This document shows positions 45,456 to 54,945 of a DNA stretch of 64,000 nucleotides, piece by piece. Source of the stretch: DASWJZ01 sp963792885 (GTDB taxonomy: Bacteria; Pseudomonadota; Alphaproteobacteria; Rhizobiales; Afifellaceae). The notes beneath the pieces are model-generated. The model was given only the letters and a program-made list of their open reading frames with translations, ran no database searches and was not told where the DNA came from. The position numbers and the translations under genes are program-made. The stretch spans positions 372,001 through 436,000 of the forward strand of contig CAWBXX010000003.1 of the NCBI GenBank assembly GCA_963792885.1, read 5' to 3'. Numbering within the stretch: the stretch's first letter is position 1; each line of letters begins with the position of its first letter.

Positions 45456-46052
45456 GTGTCGGATACGTCTGTCCTAGGGCCCGTCGAGGCTCTCCTGATC
45501 GGCTATCTGCTCGGCTCGATCCCGTTCGGATTGCTGCTCACCCGCTTGGCCGGACTCGGCGACATCCGCTCCATCGGCTCCGGCAATATCGGCGCGACCA
45601 ACGTGCTGCGCACCGGCAACAAGGGCCTCGCGGCAGCGACGCTTCTGCTCGACGGATTGAAGGGGACCGTCGCCGTCTGGATCGGCTGGCGCTTCGGCCT
45701 TTATGGCGCGCTCGCCGCTGCGCTCGGCGCTTATCTCGGCCATTGCTTTCCGGTCTGGCTCAAGTTCAAGGGTGGGAAGGGCGTCGCCACCTATCTCGGC
45801 GTCCTTCTGGGGCTGCACTGGCCGACGATGATAATCACGGCGTTGATCTGGATCGGCACGGCGCTGGTGAAGCGCTATTCGTCGCTTGCGGCGCTCGTCT
45901 CGAGCACCGTCGCTCCGTTTGTGCTTGTGGCATTCGGCCGTCACGAGACCGCCGTCCTCGCTGCGATCCTCACGGTGATTATTTGGATTCGCCACCGCGC
46001 CAACATCGGGCGGCTCATCGCAGGGCAGGAATCGCGCATCGGCGCGAAATAG
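45456..46052 (+). CDS. plsY: glycerol-3-phosphate acyltransferase PlsY
   Basis: 198 residues from GTG, with CTGGAG upstream. Five membrane segments; uses PlsX-made acyl-phosphate to acylate glycerol-3-phosphate at the inner membrane. Catalytic and substrate-binding motifs: YLLGSIPFGLLLTRLAG, IRSIGSGNIGATNVLRTGNK, GHCFPVWLKFKGGKGVATYL and WIRHRANIGRLIAGQESRIG. Standard rhizobial location between pyrC' and dprA, except for the radical SAM gene inserted on the other strand. Confidence 0.96.
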   Translation: MSDTSVLGPVEALLIGYLLGSIPFGLLLTRLAGLGDIRSIGSGNIGATNVLRTGNKGLAAATLLLDGLKGTVAVWIGWRFGLYGALAAALGAYLGHCFPVWLKFKGGKGVATYLGVLLGLHWPTMIITALIWIGTALVKRYSSLAALVSSTVAPFVLVAFGRHETAVLAAILTVIIWIRHRANIGRLIAGQESRIGAK

Positions 46053-46054
46053 CG

Positions 46055-47942
46055 CTACTCCGCTGCTTCCACCGACTCGGTTTCGCGTGTCGGCGCACCG
46101 TGTGTCTTCGGTATCTTGTCCGCGAAGACTTGCACGAAGTGCGGCATCGCCTCCTCCGCGGTGGGAGGCGTCAGCGCCTCGTCGACGTAGCGCTTCGACG
46201 CTGGATCGGCGAGCACGCGGCGCGCGATCGCATGATAGCGGCGATAGAGGCGATGCCAGGCCAGTGCGGCTGTCGCGAACTCCACCACGCGGCGCGGATA
46301 GAAAACGAGCGGGCTCTCGATCGGGAGGCCATGTCGGCGTGAGCGCCGCACCTTGCGGCGGACGAAACCGAATTGCAGCGGATGCACCTTCTCGATCCGC
46401 GTCGCACCGGAGAAGACGACGAGTGCGTCAATGATCTTTTTCGTGCTTATGCCGCTCGCCACGCCGCGCTTGAGCACCGTCTCGACGTGCTCGTCGGTGT
46501 AGTAGATGCCCCATGCGTCGCGATAGATTCCCTCCCACTCCGCCTTCGACATCGCCGGATGCGCCGTGAGCACGTGCTCCAGATCGTATTTGTTCATGTC
46601 GGGGTCCATCGCGACCCCGTTCGTGAAGAGCTTCTTGTGGTCTTCCGAGCCCGGCAGCGGCGTCAGGCAGAAGAACTCCAGGATGTCGATCGGAAGCTCC
46701 TTCTTGATGATCTCGATGTCGCGACGGATCGAGGCCGGCGTGTCCGTCGGGAAGCCGAGGATGTAGCCGGCCCAGGTCATCACCTTGGCGGTCTTCCAGG
46801 CCTGCAGCATCTCCCGGTATTCCCAAATCTTGTTCTGCCGCTTCTTCGTCCCCATCAGCGATTTCGGGATTGATGTTCTCAAGCCCGATGAAGACCATGT
46901 TGCAGCCAGCCCGCGCCGCCTTCTCGATGAAGCCGGGGATTCGATGGCAGAGCGTGTCGACCTGCAGGAGCAGGCGAATCCTGAAGCCCTCGTCCTCGCG
47001 GAGCGCGATGAGCCGGTCGAGGATCGGCTCCCAGTTCTTGTTCCGCGCGAAGTTGTCGTCGGTGACGAAGAAGCGGGTGACGCCCTGTCCCGCGTTGGCA
47101 CGCACGATTGCCTCCACGTCGTCGGCCGTTCGGTAGCGAGACTTGCGCCCTTGCACGTTGATGATGGTGCAGAACGAGCATTGGAACGGGCAGCCGCGTC
47201 CAGCGTCGAAGCTTGTGTAGTGCCCAGCGACGCGCGTTACGATCTCGCGCGGCAGGATGGGGAAAGTCGCTGCGGCCATCCCCGGCATGTCGTGCAGGAA
47301 ATTGTAGACCGGCTTTGGCGTGCCACCATCGATGTCGCGGAGAAGCTCCGCCATGCGCCCTTCGGATTCGCCCGCATAGAGTATGGCCCCGAGATCGGCG
47401 CCCTCCTGGATGTCGTCTGGGAGCGCCGGAAGCATCGAGATGCATCCCGAGACGTGAAATCCGCCGATCACCACCGGCACGCCGGATGCGCGGAACCGCC
47501 GCGTCAGGTCGAGCGCGCGCGGAAACTGGTTGGACTGCACGCCGACCAGCCCGACGAAGCCGGCGCCCGCCGCCTTGATGCGGCGGATTGCGGCGTCGAT
47601 ATCGATGATTGCGTTGCACTCGTCATAGGCCTCGACCTCGATCGCGACATCCGCGCCGAGGACGCGCGCCTCTGCACACTCTCGAACAAGTCCGTGCACG
47701 CTGGCGAGGCTGTTCGACGGAATCGTCGAGCGAAACCACTGAATGACATAACCGTCGTCGTCGTAATGCGACGGCTTGATCAAAATGACCCGGAACGTGC
47801 GCGTAGCGAAATCCCCCGGCCCGCTCTGGGAGAGCGGTCGCCCTTGAATAACGCGACTCTGTGCGCATCCGCAATTGCCGTGAAGCCATACAACGCCCCG
47901 GGCGGGCGCTTGCCGGATCGATTTGCCGCCTTCATGTTGCAA
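46055..47942 (-). CDS. B12-binding-type radical SAM protein, frameshifted
   Basis: About 628 residues once repaired. An N-terminal Rossmann-like part (FRVILIKPSHYDDDGYVIQW, VGLVGVQSNQFPRALDLTRR) resembles the cobalamin-binding domain of class B radical SAM enzymes; DAGRGCPFQCSFCTI holds the [4Fe-4S] cysteines (C251, C255, C258), followed by FFVTDDNFARNKNWEPILDR and the C-terminal domain (MTWAGYILGFPTDTPAS). The frame breaks at 46862-46864, where one A too many in GAAATC changes NPESLMGTKKR to NPEIADG; removal restores the family sequence. Start uncertain: the TTG at 47942 lies only 20 nt from the dprA start on the other strand. Reaction unknown. Confidence 0.8.
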
Positions 47943-47962
47943 GGGGGGTTCTGGGGTTTGCG

Positions 47963-49088
47963 GTGATCGGCGAAGCGACGGGTGTCAGGCTGACCGACGA
48001 GCAGCGGCTGGCGTGGCTCCGCCTGATCCGGAGCGAGAACGTCGGGCCGGCTACTTTCCGCGGGCTCATCAATCACTTCGGTTCGGCGGAGGCAGCGCTC
48101 GACGCGCTGCCGACCCTTTCCGACCGCGGCGGCGCCTCGCGGCCCGTACGCATCGCGAGCCGCAGCGAGGCCGAGGACGAGATGGCGGAGATGCAGCGGC
48201 TCGGCGCTGTTTTCGTCGCGATGGGCGAGCCCCTCTATCCGCCGTGGCTGAGGCACGGCGACGCCGCGCCGCCGCTGATTGCCGTGCGCGGCGATATTCG
48301 CCATATGACTTCGCCCGCCGTTGCGATCGTCGGCGCCCGCAACGCCTCCGCGGCCGGACGCAAGATGGCGGCGATCCTCGCGAAGGGGCTCGGCGATGCC
48401 GATTTTGTCGTCGTCTCCGGCCTCGCTCGCGGCATTGACTTCTGCTGCCCACGAAGCGGCGCTCTCCGGCGGGACCATCGCCGTCTTCGCCGGCGGCGTC
48501 GATTTCATTTATCCGCGCGAGAACGAGGAGCTTTTTCAGCGCATTCTCGATGCAGGCGGCTGCGGCGTGAGCGAGATGCGGCTCGGTTGGGAGCCTCGCG
48601 CTCGGGATTTCCCGCGTCGCAATCGAATCATCGCGGCGATGTCGCTTGCGACTGTCGTAGTCGAGGCTGCCGAACGGTCAGGCTCGCTGATCACTGCACG
48701 CCTCGCTCTGGAGCAGAACCGCGAAGTCCTGGCCGTGCCAGGCTCACCGCTTGATCCGCGCGCCGCCGGCGCGAACAATCTGATCAAGCAGGGTGCGCGC
48801 GTCGTCACCGAAACCGCCGACATCATCGAGGCGCTCGCACCGATGCTCGCCCGTGCTCCCGAGGCGCCCGGTATCGTCAGCGCCCCCTCGACGACAGAGC
48901 CCGCCTCCGAGCCCGATGACAGCGACCGCGCGCGCATTATCGAGGCGCTCGGCCCGACGCCCGTCGAGATCGACGAGATCATCCGCTTCACCGGGCTTTC
49001 TGCGCGCACCGTCCTCGTCGTGCTTCTCGAGCTGGACGTCGCGGGGCGGATTGAGCGCCACTCCGGGCAGCGCGTCTCGCTCCGCTGA
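47963..49088 (+). CDS. dprA: DNA-processing protein DprA, frameshifted
   Basis: GTG start giving VIGEATGVRLTDEQRLAWLR and a helical N-terminal domain; the Rossmann core then reads VAIVGARNASAAGRKMAAIL and VVVSGLARGID. Here an extra T at 48440-48441 (GACTTCTGCTGCC instead of GACTCTGCTGCC) breaks the frame; the second frame continues SAAHEAALSGGTIAVFAGGV, VSEMRLGWEPRARDFPRRNR and SLITARLALEQNREVLAVPG to a C-terminal winged-helix region. Corrected length is about 374 residues. DprA loads RecA on incoming single-stranded DNA during natural transformation. Confidence 0.9.
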
Positions 49089-49099
49089 ATTGGCGCCGC

Positions 49100-49330
49100 T
49101 CAGCCGTTCGCGATGGTCGGTCCCTGCCCCATGCGGGCCTTGGGACCGGCGTCGCCCTCGGTTGCCTCGCGCCAAGCCTCCAGCACCACCATATCGATCA
49201 GGTAGGCCAGGAGCCCGAAATCGTTGGCTCCTGCAATCCGGGCCAGCCGGCTGGCTTCAAGGGCTATGTGCTCGGCCGCCTTCGCCCTTGTCCCAAGGCC
49301 CAACTCGTCGTTTATCTGCTGGGAATTCAT
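49100..49330 (-). CDS. small protein of unknown function between dprA and topA
   Basis: 76 residues: MNSQQINDELGLGTRAKAAE, then an amphipathic helix and a hydrophobic stretch ANDFGLLAYLIDMVVLEAWR, and a disordered tail. No signal peptide or cysteine. On its strand a strong promoter (TTGTTT-N17-TATAGA, 49384-49356) lies about 30 nt upstream, which supports that it is expressed. It may interact with a partner through the helix, but I do not recognise a family. Confidence 0.55.
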   Translation of the reverse strand: MNSQQINDELGLGTRAKAAEHIALEASRLARIAGANDFGLLAYLIDMVVLEAWREATEGDAGPKARMGQGPTIANG

Positions 49331-49355
49331 AGCGCTCTACGGACTTCTTGCACGT

Positions 49356-49384
49356 TCTATAGTTGAAATATTCTTCATAAACAA
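49356..49384 (-). promoter_or_regulatory. sigma70-type promoter for the small gene at 49100-49330
   Basis: Minus strand TTGTTT (49384-49379), 17-nt spacer, TATAGA (49361-49356), placed about 30 nt upstream of the ATG, in an A+T-rich patch. Confidence 0.6.
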
Positions 49385-49542
49385 CCGTGGCGCGTAAGCT
49401 CATTTTGCCCGGGAATCCTGGGCCTCGGCACCCTCGCAAGACCGGCCGTCTTTGCGGCGGGGGGTTGACCCGGGAAGGTGCGCCATCCAATTGACGCGGG
49501 CAATCGGCGGCCATGAGTGCGCCGTTCGCGGCGGAGTGCTTC

Positions 49543-52143
49543 ATGGACGTTGTGATTGTCGAGTTGCCGGCTAAGGCTAAGACGATCAACAAATATCTGG
49601 GTTCCGGCTACGAGGTTTTGGCCTCTTACGGCCACGTGCGCGACCTTCCCCCAAAAGACGGATCCGTGCGCCCGGACCAGGATTTCGAGATGGATTGGGA
49701 GGTCGATCCCAAGTCCAAGAAGCGGCTTGCCGACATCGCCGCGGCGGTGAAACGGGCCGACCGCGTGATCCTCGCCACCGACCCGGATCGTGAGGGCGAG
49801 GCGATCTCCTGGCACGTGCTGCAGGTCCTGAACGGCAAGAACGCGCTTCGCGGTAAGCGTGTGGAGCGCGTGGTCTTCAACGCCGTGACGAAGCAGGCGG
49901 TGCAGGAGGCGATGAGCCACCCACGCGCCATCGACGAGCCACTGGTCGACGCCTATCTGGCGCGGCGCGCGCTCGACTACCTGGTCGGCTTCACGCTCTC
50001 GCCGGTGCTGTGGCGGAAGCTCCCCGGCGCCCGGTCGGCCGGCCGCGTCCAGTCGGTCGCGCTCCGTCTGGTCTGCGACCGCGAGGCGGAGATCGAGCGC
50101 TTTAAGCCTCAGGAATATTGGTCGGTCATCGCGACGCTCAGCACGCCGCGGAACGATTCCTTCTCCGCGCGCCTTGTAGCGCTCGACGGAAAGAAATTGG
50201 ACCGCCTGTCGATTGGAACCGGCGACGATGCGGGCTCCGCCAAGCGGCTGCTTGAGAGCGCCGCCTTCACCGTCGCCTCGGTGGAATCGAAGCCGCAGCG
50301 GCGCAACCCGCCGCCACCTTTCATCACCTCGACGCTGCAGCAGGAAGCGCAACGCAAGCTCGGCTTTGACGCGAGCCGCACCATGCGCATCGCGCAGCGT
50401 CTCTACGAGGGCGTCGATCTCGGCGGCGAGACGGTCGGCCTTATCACCTATATGCGCACGGACGGCCTCGATATCGCGCCGGAAGCGCTGTCCGCCGCCC
50501 GCCACGTGATCGAGCACGAATACGGCGCGCGCTACACTCCGGATGCGCCGCGCCGCTACACCTCGAAGGTCAAGAATGCGCAGGAGGCGCACGAGGCCAT
50601 CCGCCCGACCGACGTCGCCCGGCTTCCGGCCGATGTGGTGCGGTTTCTGAACGACGACGAGGCCCGCCTTTACGAGCTGATCTGGAAGCGCACCATCGCC
50701 AGCCAGATGGCCTCCGCCGAGCTGGAGCGCACGACGATCGAGATCGATGCGGTCGCACCCACCGGCAAGGCTGGGCTCCGGGCGACCGGCAGCGTGATCC
50801 GTTTCGACGGCTTCCTGACGCTCTATCAGGAAGGCCGCGACGATGAGGACGATGAGGAAGGCGGCCGCCTCCCCGCGATGTCCTCTGGCGAGCGGCTCGC
50901 GCGCGAGAAGATCGACGCGACGCAGCACTTCACCGAGCCGCCGCCGCGTTACACTGAGGCTTCGCTCATCAAGAAGATGGAAGAGCTCGGGATCGGCCGC
51001 CCCTCGACCTACGCGGCGACGATGGAGACGTTGCGCAAGCGCGAATACGTGCGCCTTGACCGCAAGCGGCTCGTGCCGGAGGACAAGGGCCGCATCGTCA
51101 CTGCATTCCTCGAAGACTTCTTCAAGAAATACGTCGAGTTCGATTTCACCGCCGACCTCGAGGAGAAACTCGACCTGATCTCCTCAGGTGAGCTTTCCTG
51201 GAAGGACGTGCTGCGTGAGTTCTGGCGCGACTTCGCGGAGAATATCGCTCAGGCGAGCGACATCAGCCGTTCCGAGGTGATCGAGGCGCTGAACGAGCTC
51301 CTCTCCGAACATCTCTTCCCGCCCCGCGCCGATGGCGGCGACCCGCGCGAATGCCCGGCCTGCAAGGCCGGCAAGCTGTCGCTGAAGCTCGGGAAATATG
51401 GCGCCTTCATCGGCTGCTCGAACTATCCGGACTGCCGCTATACGCGCCAGCTCGGCGCAAACGGCGACGACGTGGCGGCAGGGTCCGTCTCGCCGGAGGG
51501 CACGTCGCTGGGCGAGGACCCGGAGACCGGCCTCGCGGTCATGCTGCGGAACGGCCGCTTCGGCCCCTATCTGCAGCTTGGCCCCGATCCGGAGAAGGGC
51601 GGCGAGAAGCCAAAGCGCGCATCGATCCCGAAAGGCTGGACCGTCGACCAGATCGACCTTGAGGCGGCGCTGAAGCTGCTCTCGCTGCCGCGCGAGATCG
51701 GCACGCACCCGGAGACCGGGAAAGCCATCATCGCCGGCATCGGCCGCTACGGGCCGTTCGTGGAGAATGCCGGCAAATACGCCAACCTCGACTCCGTCGA
51801 CGAGGTCTTCACCGTCGGCGCCAACCGCGCCATCTCGCTTCTTGCCGAGAAAAAGAGCGGCCGCGGACGCGCCGCACCGGCTGCGCTGAAGGAGCTCGGC
51901 GAGCACCCCTCCGAGAGCGGCACGATCACCGTGCGCTCGGGGCGCTACGGCCCTTACGTGAATCATGGCAAGGTGAACGCCACGCTTCCGCGGAACATTA
52001 AGCCCGAGGACGTGACGCTTGAGCAGGCGGTCGAGCTTCTCGCGGAGAAGGCAGGCCGTGCGCCGGCGAAGAAGGCAGCACCCAAGGGGCGCAAAGCGCC
52101 CGCCAAGAAGCCGCGCGCCAAGACTAAGGCGGCGGTCGAATAG
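49543..52143 (+). CDS. topA: DNA topoisomerase I
   Basis: 866 residues from MDVVIVELPAKAKTINKYLG (an ATG 30 nt upstream also open). Relaxes negative supercoils. TOPRIM acidic cluster ILATDPDREGEAISWH (D80, D82, E84), catalytic Y303 in GLITYMRTDG, and the PPPPFITSTLQQEA region are intact. One zinc-finger motif CPACKAGKLSLKLGKYG...CSNYPDC remains, followed by basic topoisomerase C-terminal repeats. The N-terminal ESPAKAKT motif reads ELPAKAKT: Ser to Leu beside the conserved Glu. Confidence 0.95.
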   Translation: MDVVIVELPAKAKTINKYLGSGYEVLASYGHVRDLPPKDGSVRPDQDFEMDWEVDPKSKKRLADIAAAVKRADRVILATDPDREGEAISWHVLQVLNGKNALRGKRVERVVFNAVTKQAVQEAMSHPRAIDEPLVDAYLARRALDYLVGFTLSPVLWRKLPGARSAGRVQSVALRLVCDREAEIERFKPQEYWSVIATLSTPRNDSFSARLVALDGKKLDRLSIGTGDDAGSAKRLLESAAFTVASVESKPQRRNPPPPFITSTLQQEAQRKLGFDASRTMRIAQRLYEGVDLGGETVGLITYMRTDGLDIAPEALSAARHVIEHEYGARYTPDAPRRYTSKVKNAQEAHEAIRPTDVARLPADVVRFLNDDEARLYELIWKRTIASQMASAELERTTIEIDAVAPTGKAGLRATGSVIRFDGFLTLYQEGRDDEDDEEGGRLPAMSSGERLAREKIDATQHFTEPPPRYTEASLIKKMEELGIGRPSTYAATMETLRKREYVRLDRKRLVPEDKGRIVTAFLEDFFKKYVEFDFTADLEEKLDLISSGELSWKDVLREFWRDFAENIAQASDISRSEVIEALNELLSEHLFPPRADGGDPRECPACKAGKLSLKLGKYGAFIGCSNYPDCRYTRQLGANGDDVAAGSVSPEGTSLGEDPETGLAVMLRNGRFGPYLQLGPDPEKGGEKPKRASIPKGWTVDQIDLEAALKLLSLPREIGTHPETGKAIIAGIGRYGPFVENAGKYANLDSVDEVFTVGANRAISLLAEKKSGRGRAAPAALKELGEHPSESGTITVRSGRYGPYVNHGKVNATLPRNIKPEDVTLEQAVELLAEKAGRAPAKKAAPKGRKAPAKKPRAKTKAAVE

Positions 52144-52150
52144 GACCGAA

Positions 52151-54404
52151 TTGCCGCAAAGGCCCAAAGCGAAACCGAAACCCGAGCTTCCGACCCGCGA
52201 GGCGCTCCTCGAATTCGTTGCCGAGCGCTCCGGCAAGGCCGGCAAGCGCGACATCGCCCGTGCCTTCGGGCTCTCCGGCGGGCAGAAGATCGCCTTGAAG
52301 CGCATGCTGCGCGAGCTCGCCGACGAGGGGCTGATCGAGAACTCGCCGCAAGCATCTGCACCGGCCCGGCGACCTGCCCTCCGTCACCGTGCTCTCCGTC
52401 GAAGGCATCGACGAGGAGGGCGAGCCGATCGGCGTCCCGTCAGAGTGGGATGAGGAATGGGGCGATGCCCCCCGCATCGTCATCGCGCCTGACAGCAAGG
52501 GTCGCGGGCGCGCGCCTGGGATCGGCGATCGCGTTCTCGCGCGGCTGACACCGGAGCCCGAGACCGGCGGCTTCACCGCGCGCGTGATCCGGCTCCTGGA
52601 GCGCCCGCCTCGCGCCTCGCTCGGCATCTTCCGCAAGCGGGACGGCGAAGCCCGCATTGTCCCCGTCGCGCGGCGTGATTCCGAGCTCGTCGTGTCGCCC
52701 GACGCCGCGAAGGGCGCACGCGACGGCGAGCTTGTTTCGGTCGAGGTGGCGCGAGGCGGACGGCTCGGCCTCCCGACCGGCCGCGTCATCGAGCGCCTTG
52801 GCGATGTCTCGAGCGAAAAGGCCGTTAGCCTGATCGCGCTCGAAGAGCACGGAGTCCCCCATGTTTTCCCGCGCGCGGTGATCGAGGCGGCCGAGGCGGC
52901 ACATGCCGCCGACATGGCGCATCGCGAGGACTGGCGCGATCTACCGCTCGTGACGATCGACCCGGCCGACGCGCGCGACCATGACGACGCGGTCCACGCC
53001 GCGCCCGACCCGGAGCATCCCGGCGGCTTCATCGTCACCGTCGCGATCGCCGACGTCGCCTGGTACGTCCGCCCTGGCTCGGAGCTGGACCGCGAGGCGG
53101 CGAAGCGTGGCAATTCTGTTTATTTCCCCGGTCGCGTCGTGCCGATGCTGCCGGAGCGCATCTCCAACGACCTCTGCTCGCTCCGCGAGGGCGAGGCGCG
53201 TCCTGCGCTCGCCGTCCGCATGCGCATCTCCGCCGACGGCAAGAAGCACGGCCAGAGCTTCCACCGCGTGATGATGCGCTCGGCCGCAAAGCTCGCCTAC
53301 GAGCAGGCGCAGGCCGCCATCGACGGCCATCCCGACGCCGCGACCGGCCCCCTGCTGGAGCCCGTTTTGAGGCCGCTCTGGGCCGCCTATGCGGCATTCT
53401 CCCGCGCACGCGACCAGCGCGAGCCGCTCGCCATCGACCTCCCCGAGCGCAAAATACTCCTTCGCGAGGACGGCTCCGTTGACCGCATCGTCGCGCCGCC
53501 TCGGCTTGAGGCGCATCGCCTGATCGAGGAGTTCATGATCCAGGCGAACGTCGCCGCAGCGGAGATGCTCGAGGCGAAGAAAAGCCCGATAGTCTACCGC
53601 ATCCACGACGAGCCCGCGTGGGAGAAGCTTGAGGCTCTCCGCGACTTCCTCGGCTCGCTCGATATGAGCTTCCCCAAGGCCGGGAGCCTGCGGCCGAGTC
53701 AGTTCAACGGGGTCCTGAAGCGCGTCGCGGACACACCGAACGCCCAGCTCGTCAACGAAGTGGTTCTGCGCTCGCAGAGCCAGGCCGAATATGCGGTGCA
53801 GAATATCGGCCATTTCGGGCTGAATTTGCGCCGTTATGTGCACTTCACCTCGCCGATCCGCCGCTACGCCGACCTCCTCGTGCACCGCGCGCTGATTTCC
53901 GCGCTTTCCCTTGGGCCCGGCGGGCTGCGGGCGGCGGACGAGAAGCATCTGGAGCGTATCGCCGGCGAGATTTCGGTCGCCGAGCGCCGGGCGATGGCCG
54001 CGGAACGCGACACCGTGGATCGTCTGATCGCCTTCTGGCTCGCCGACCGCGTCGGTGCGCATTTCGAGGGCCGCATCCGCGGCGTGACCCGCGCCGGGCT
54101 CTTCGTCGAGCTTTCCGAGAGCGGCGCCGATGGCTTCGTGCCGATCTCCACGATCGGCGAGGATTTCTACGAGTATCACGAGGCGCATCACCGCCTGATC
54201 GGGCGGACGACCGGCGAGACCTTCCGCCTCGGCGACGCTGTTGAGGTGCGGCTCGTCGAGGCGCTCCCCTATGCCGGAAGCCTCAGGCTGGAGCTGCTCC
54301 GCGAGGCGCCGCGCGCCGGCCGCGGCGCAAAACGCGGCAAATCCGGGCGACGGCCGGACCGGAAGAAGGAGAAGCGCGGCCGCCGCTCGCGGCCCGGCGC
54401 TTGA
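52151..54404 (+). CDS. rnr: ribonuclease R, frameshifted
   Basis: Processive 3'-5' exoribonuclease for structured RNA. The TTG at 52151 starts LPQRPKAKPKPELPTREALL with a winged-helix part (FGLSGGQKIALKRMLRELAD). Near 52345-52356 the frame shifts: the family continues RKHLHRPGDLPSVTVLSVEG in another frame, then OB domains, the RNB core with TIDPADARDHDDAV (catalytic Asp cluster) and VHFTSPIRRYADLLVHRALI, an S1 domain (FEGRIRGVTRAGLFVELSES) and a basic tail rich in Lys/Arg. One base restores about 750 residues. It follows topA by 7 nt and precedes rpmG. Confidence 0.9.
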
Positions 54405-54461
54405 CTTCGCCCCCGCCAGGGGTCATCTCACCGCCACGTTTCGATCCGCAGGAATCCGCCG

Positions 54462-54629
54462 ATGGCCAAGGCAGCAACCGTGAAAATTCGCCTCGTCAGC
54501 GAAGAAGGCACCGGCTTCTTCTACGTGGCGAAGAAGAACTCTCGCACGATGACGGACAAGCTCTCGCTCCGAAAATACGACCCGAAGGCCCGGAAGCACG
54601 TCCTTTTCAAGGAAGCGAAGATTAAGTAG
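54462..54629 (+). CDS. rpmG: 50S ribosomal protein L33
   Basis: 55 residues, MAKAATVKIRLVSEEGTGFF to KHVLFKEAKIK. Contains the L33 pattern YVAKKNSRTMTDKLSLRKYD and lacks the paired cysteines of the zinc-binding paralogue. Too short to stand out in ordinary ORF searches; a strong terminator follows 20 nt after the stop. Confidence 0.95.
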   Translation: MAKAATVKIRLVSEEGTGFFYVAKKNSRTMTDKLSLRKYDPKARKHVLFKEAKIK

Positions 54630-54648
54630 GGCCACAGGCCCAGTCGCA

Positions 54649-54676
54649 GAAAAAGGCGCCGTTAGGCGCCTTTTTT
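54649..54676 (+). terminator. rho-independent terminator after rpmG
   Basis: A-run, then GGCGCC-GTTA-GGCGCC (54655-54670), then six T. The A-run before the stem could make it work in both directions, also ending transcription arriving from pleD on the minus strand. Confidence 0.85.
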
Positions 54677-54945
54677 CATGCCCAGCCCCCGCTGGAAGAA
54701 AGTGGCCGGCCGGAGCGTGGCTGTACGAGGAGGCCACTCACCACGTCCGACCGGCCGACCCCACGGACCCAGGAGATGCGGCGGACCTGAGCAAATCCAT
54801 GGGGTATTCTGTTGTCTGGAAAAGCAGTGCCTCAACTGCCTCCCCGCGGTTCGCAATGAAGCCCAAGGTTCAGTGCAATGCTACCGGATGGTTCGCACTT
54901 GGTTAAAAGTGTAACGAAAATTGCAGCATTTGGGTGAACCTAGCG
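54677..54945. other. intergenic region between rpmG terminator and pleD
   Basis: About 270 nt without a convincing gene. An open frame (54678-54914) starts in the terminator's T-run, lacks a ribosome binding site and shows no family features. The sequence GTTCGCACTTGGTTAA near 54892 recurs with one change (GTTCGCACCTGGTTAA) near 59100 just before the phosphodiesterase gene. Confidence 0.45.

Noticed and set aside
49375..50928. 517-codon minus-strand frame opposite topA
   Set aside because: Shadow of topA with no motif or plausible start signal.
54678..54914. 78-codon frame after the rpmG terminator
   Set aside because: Starts in the terminator U-tract, lacks a ribosome binding site and shows no recognisable protein features.
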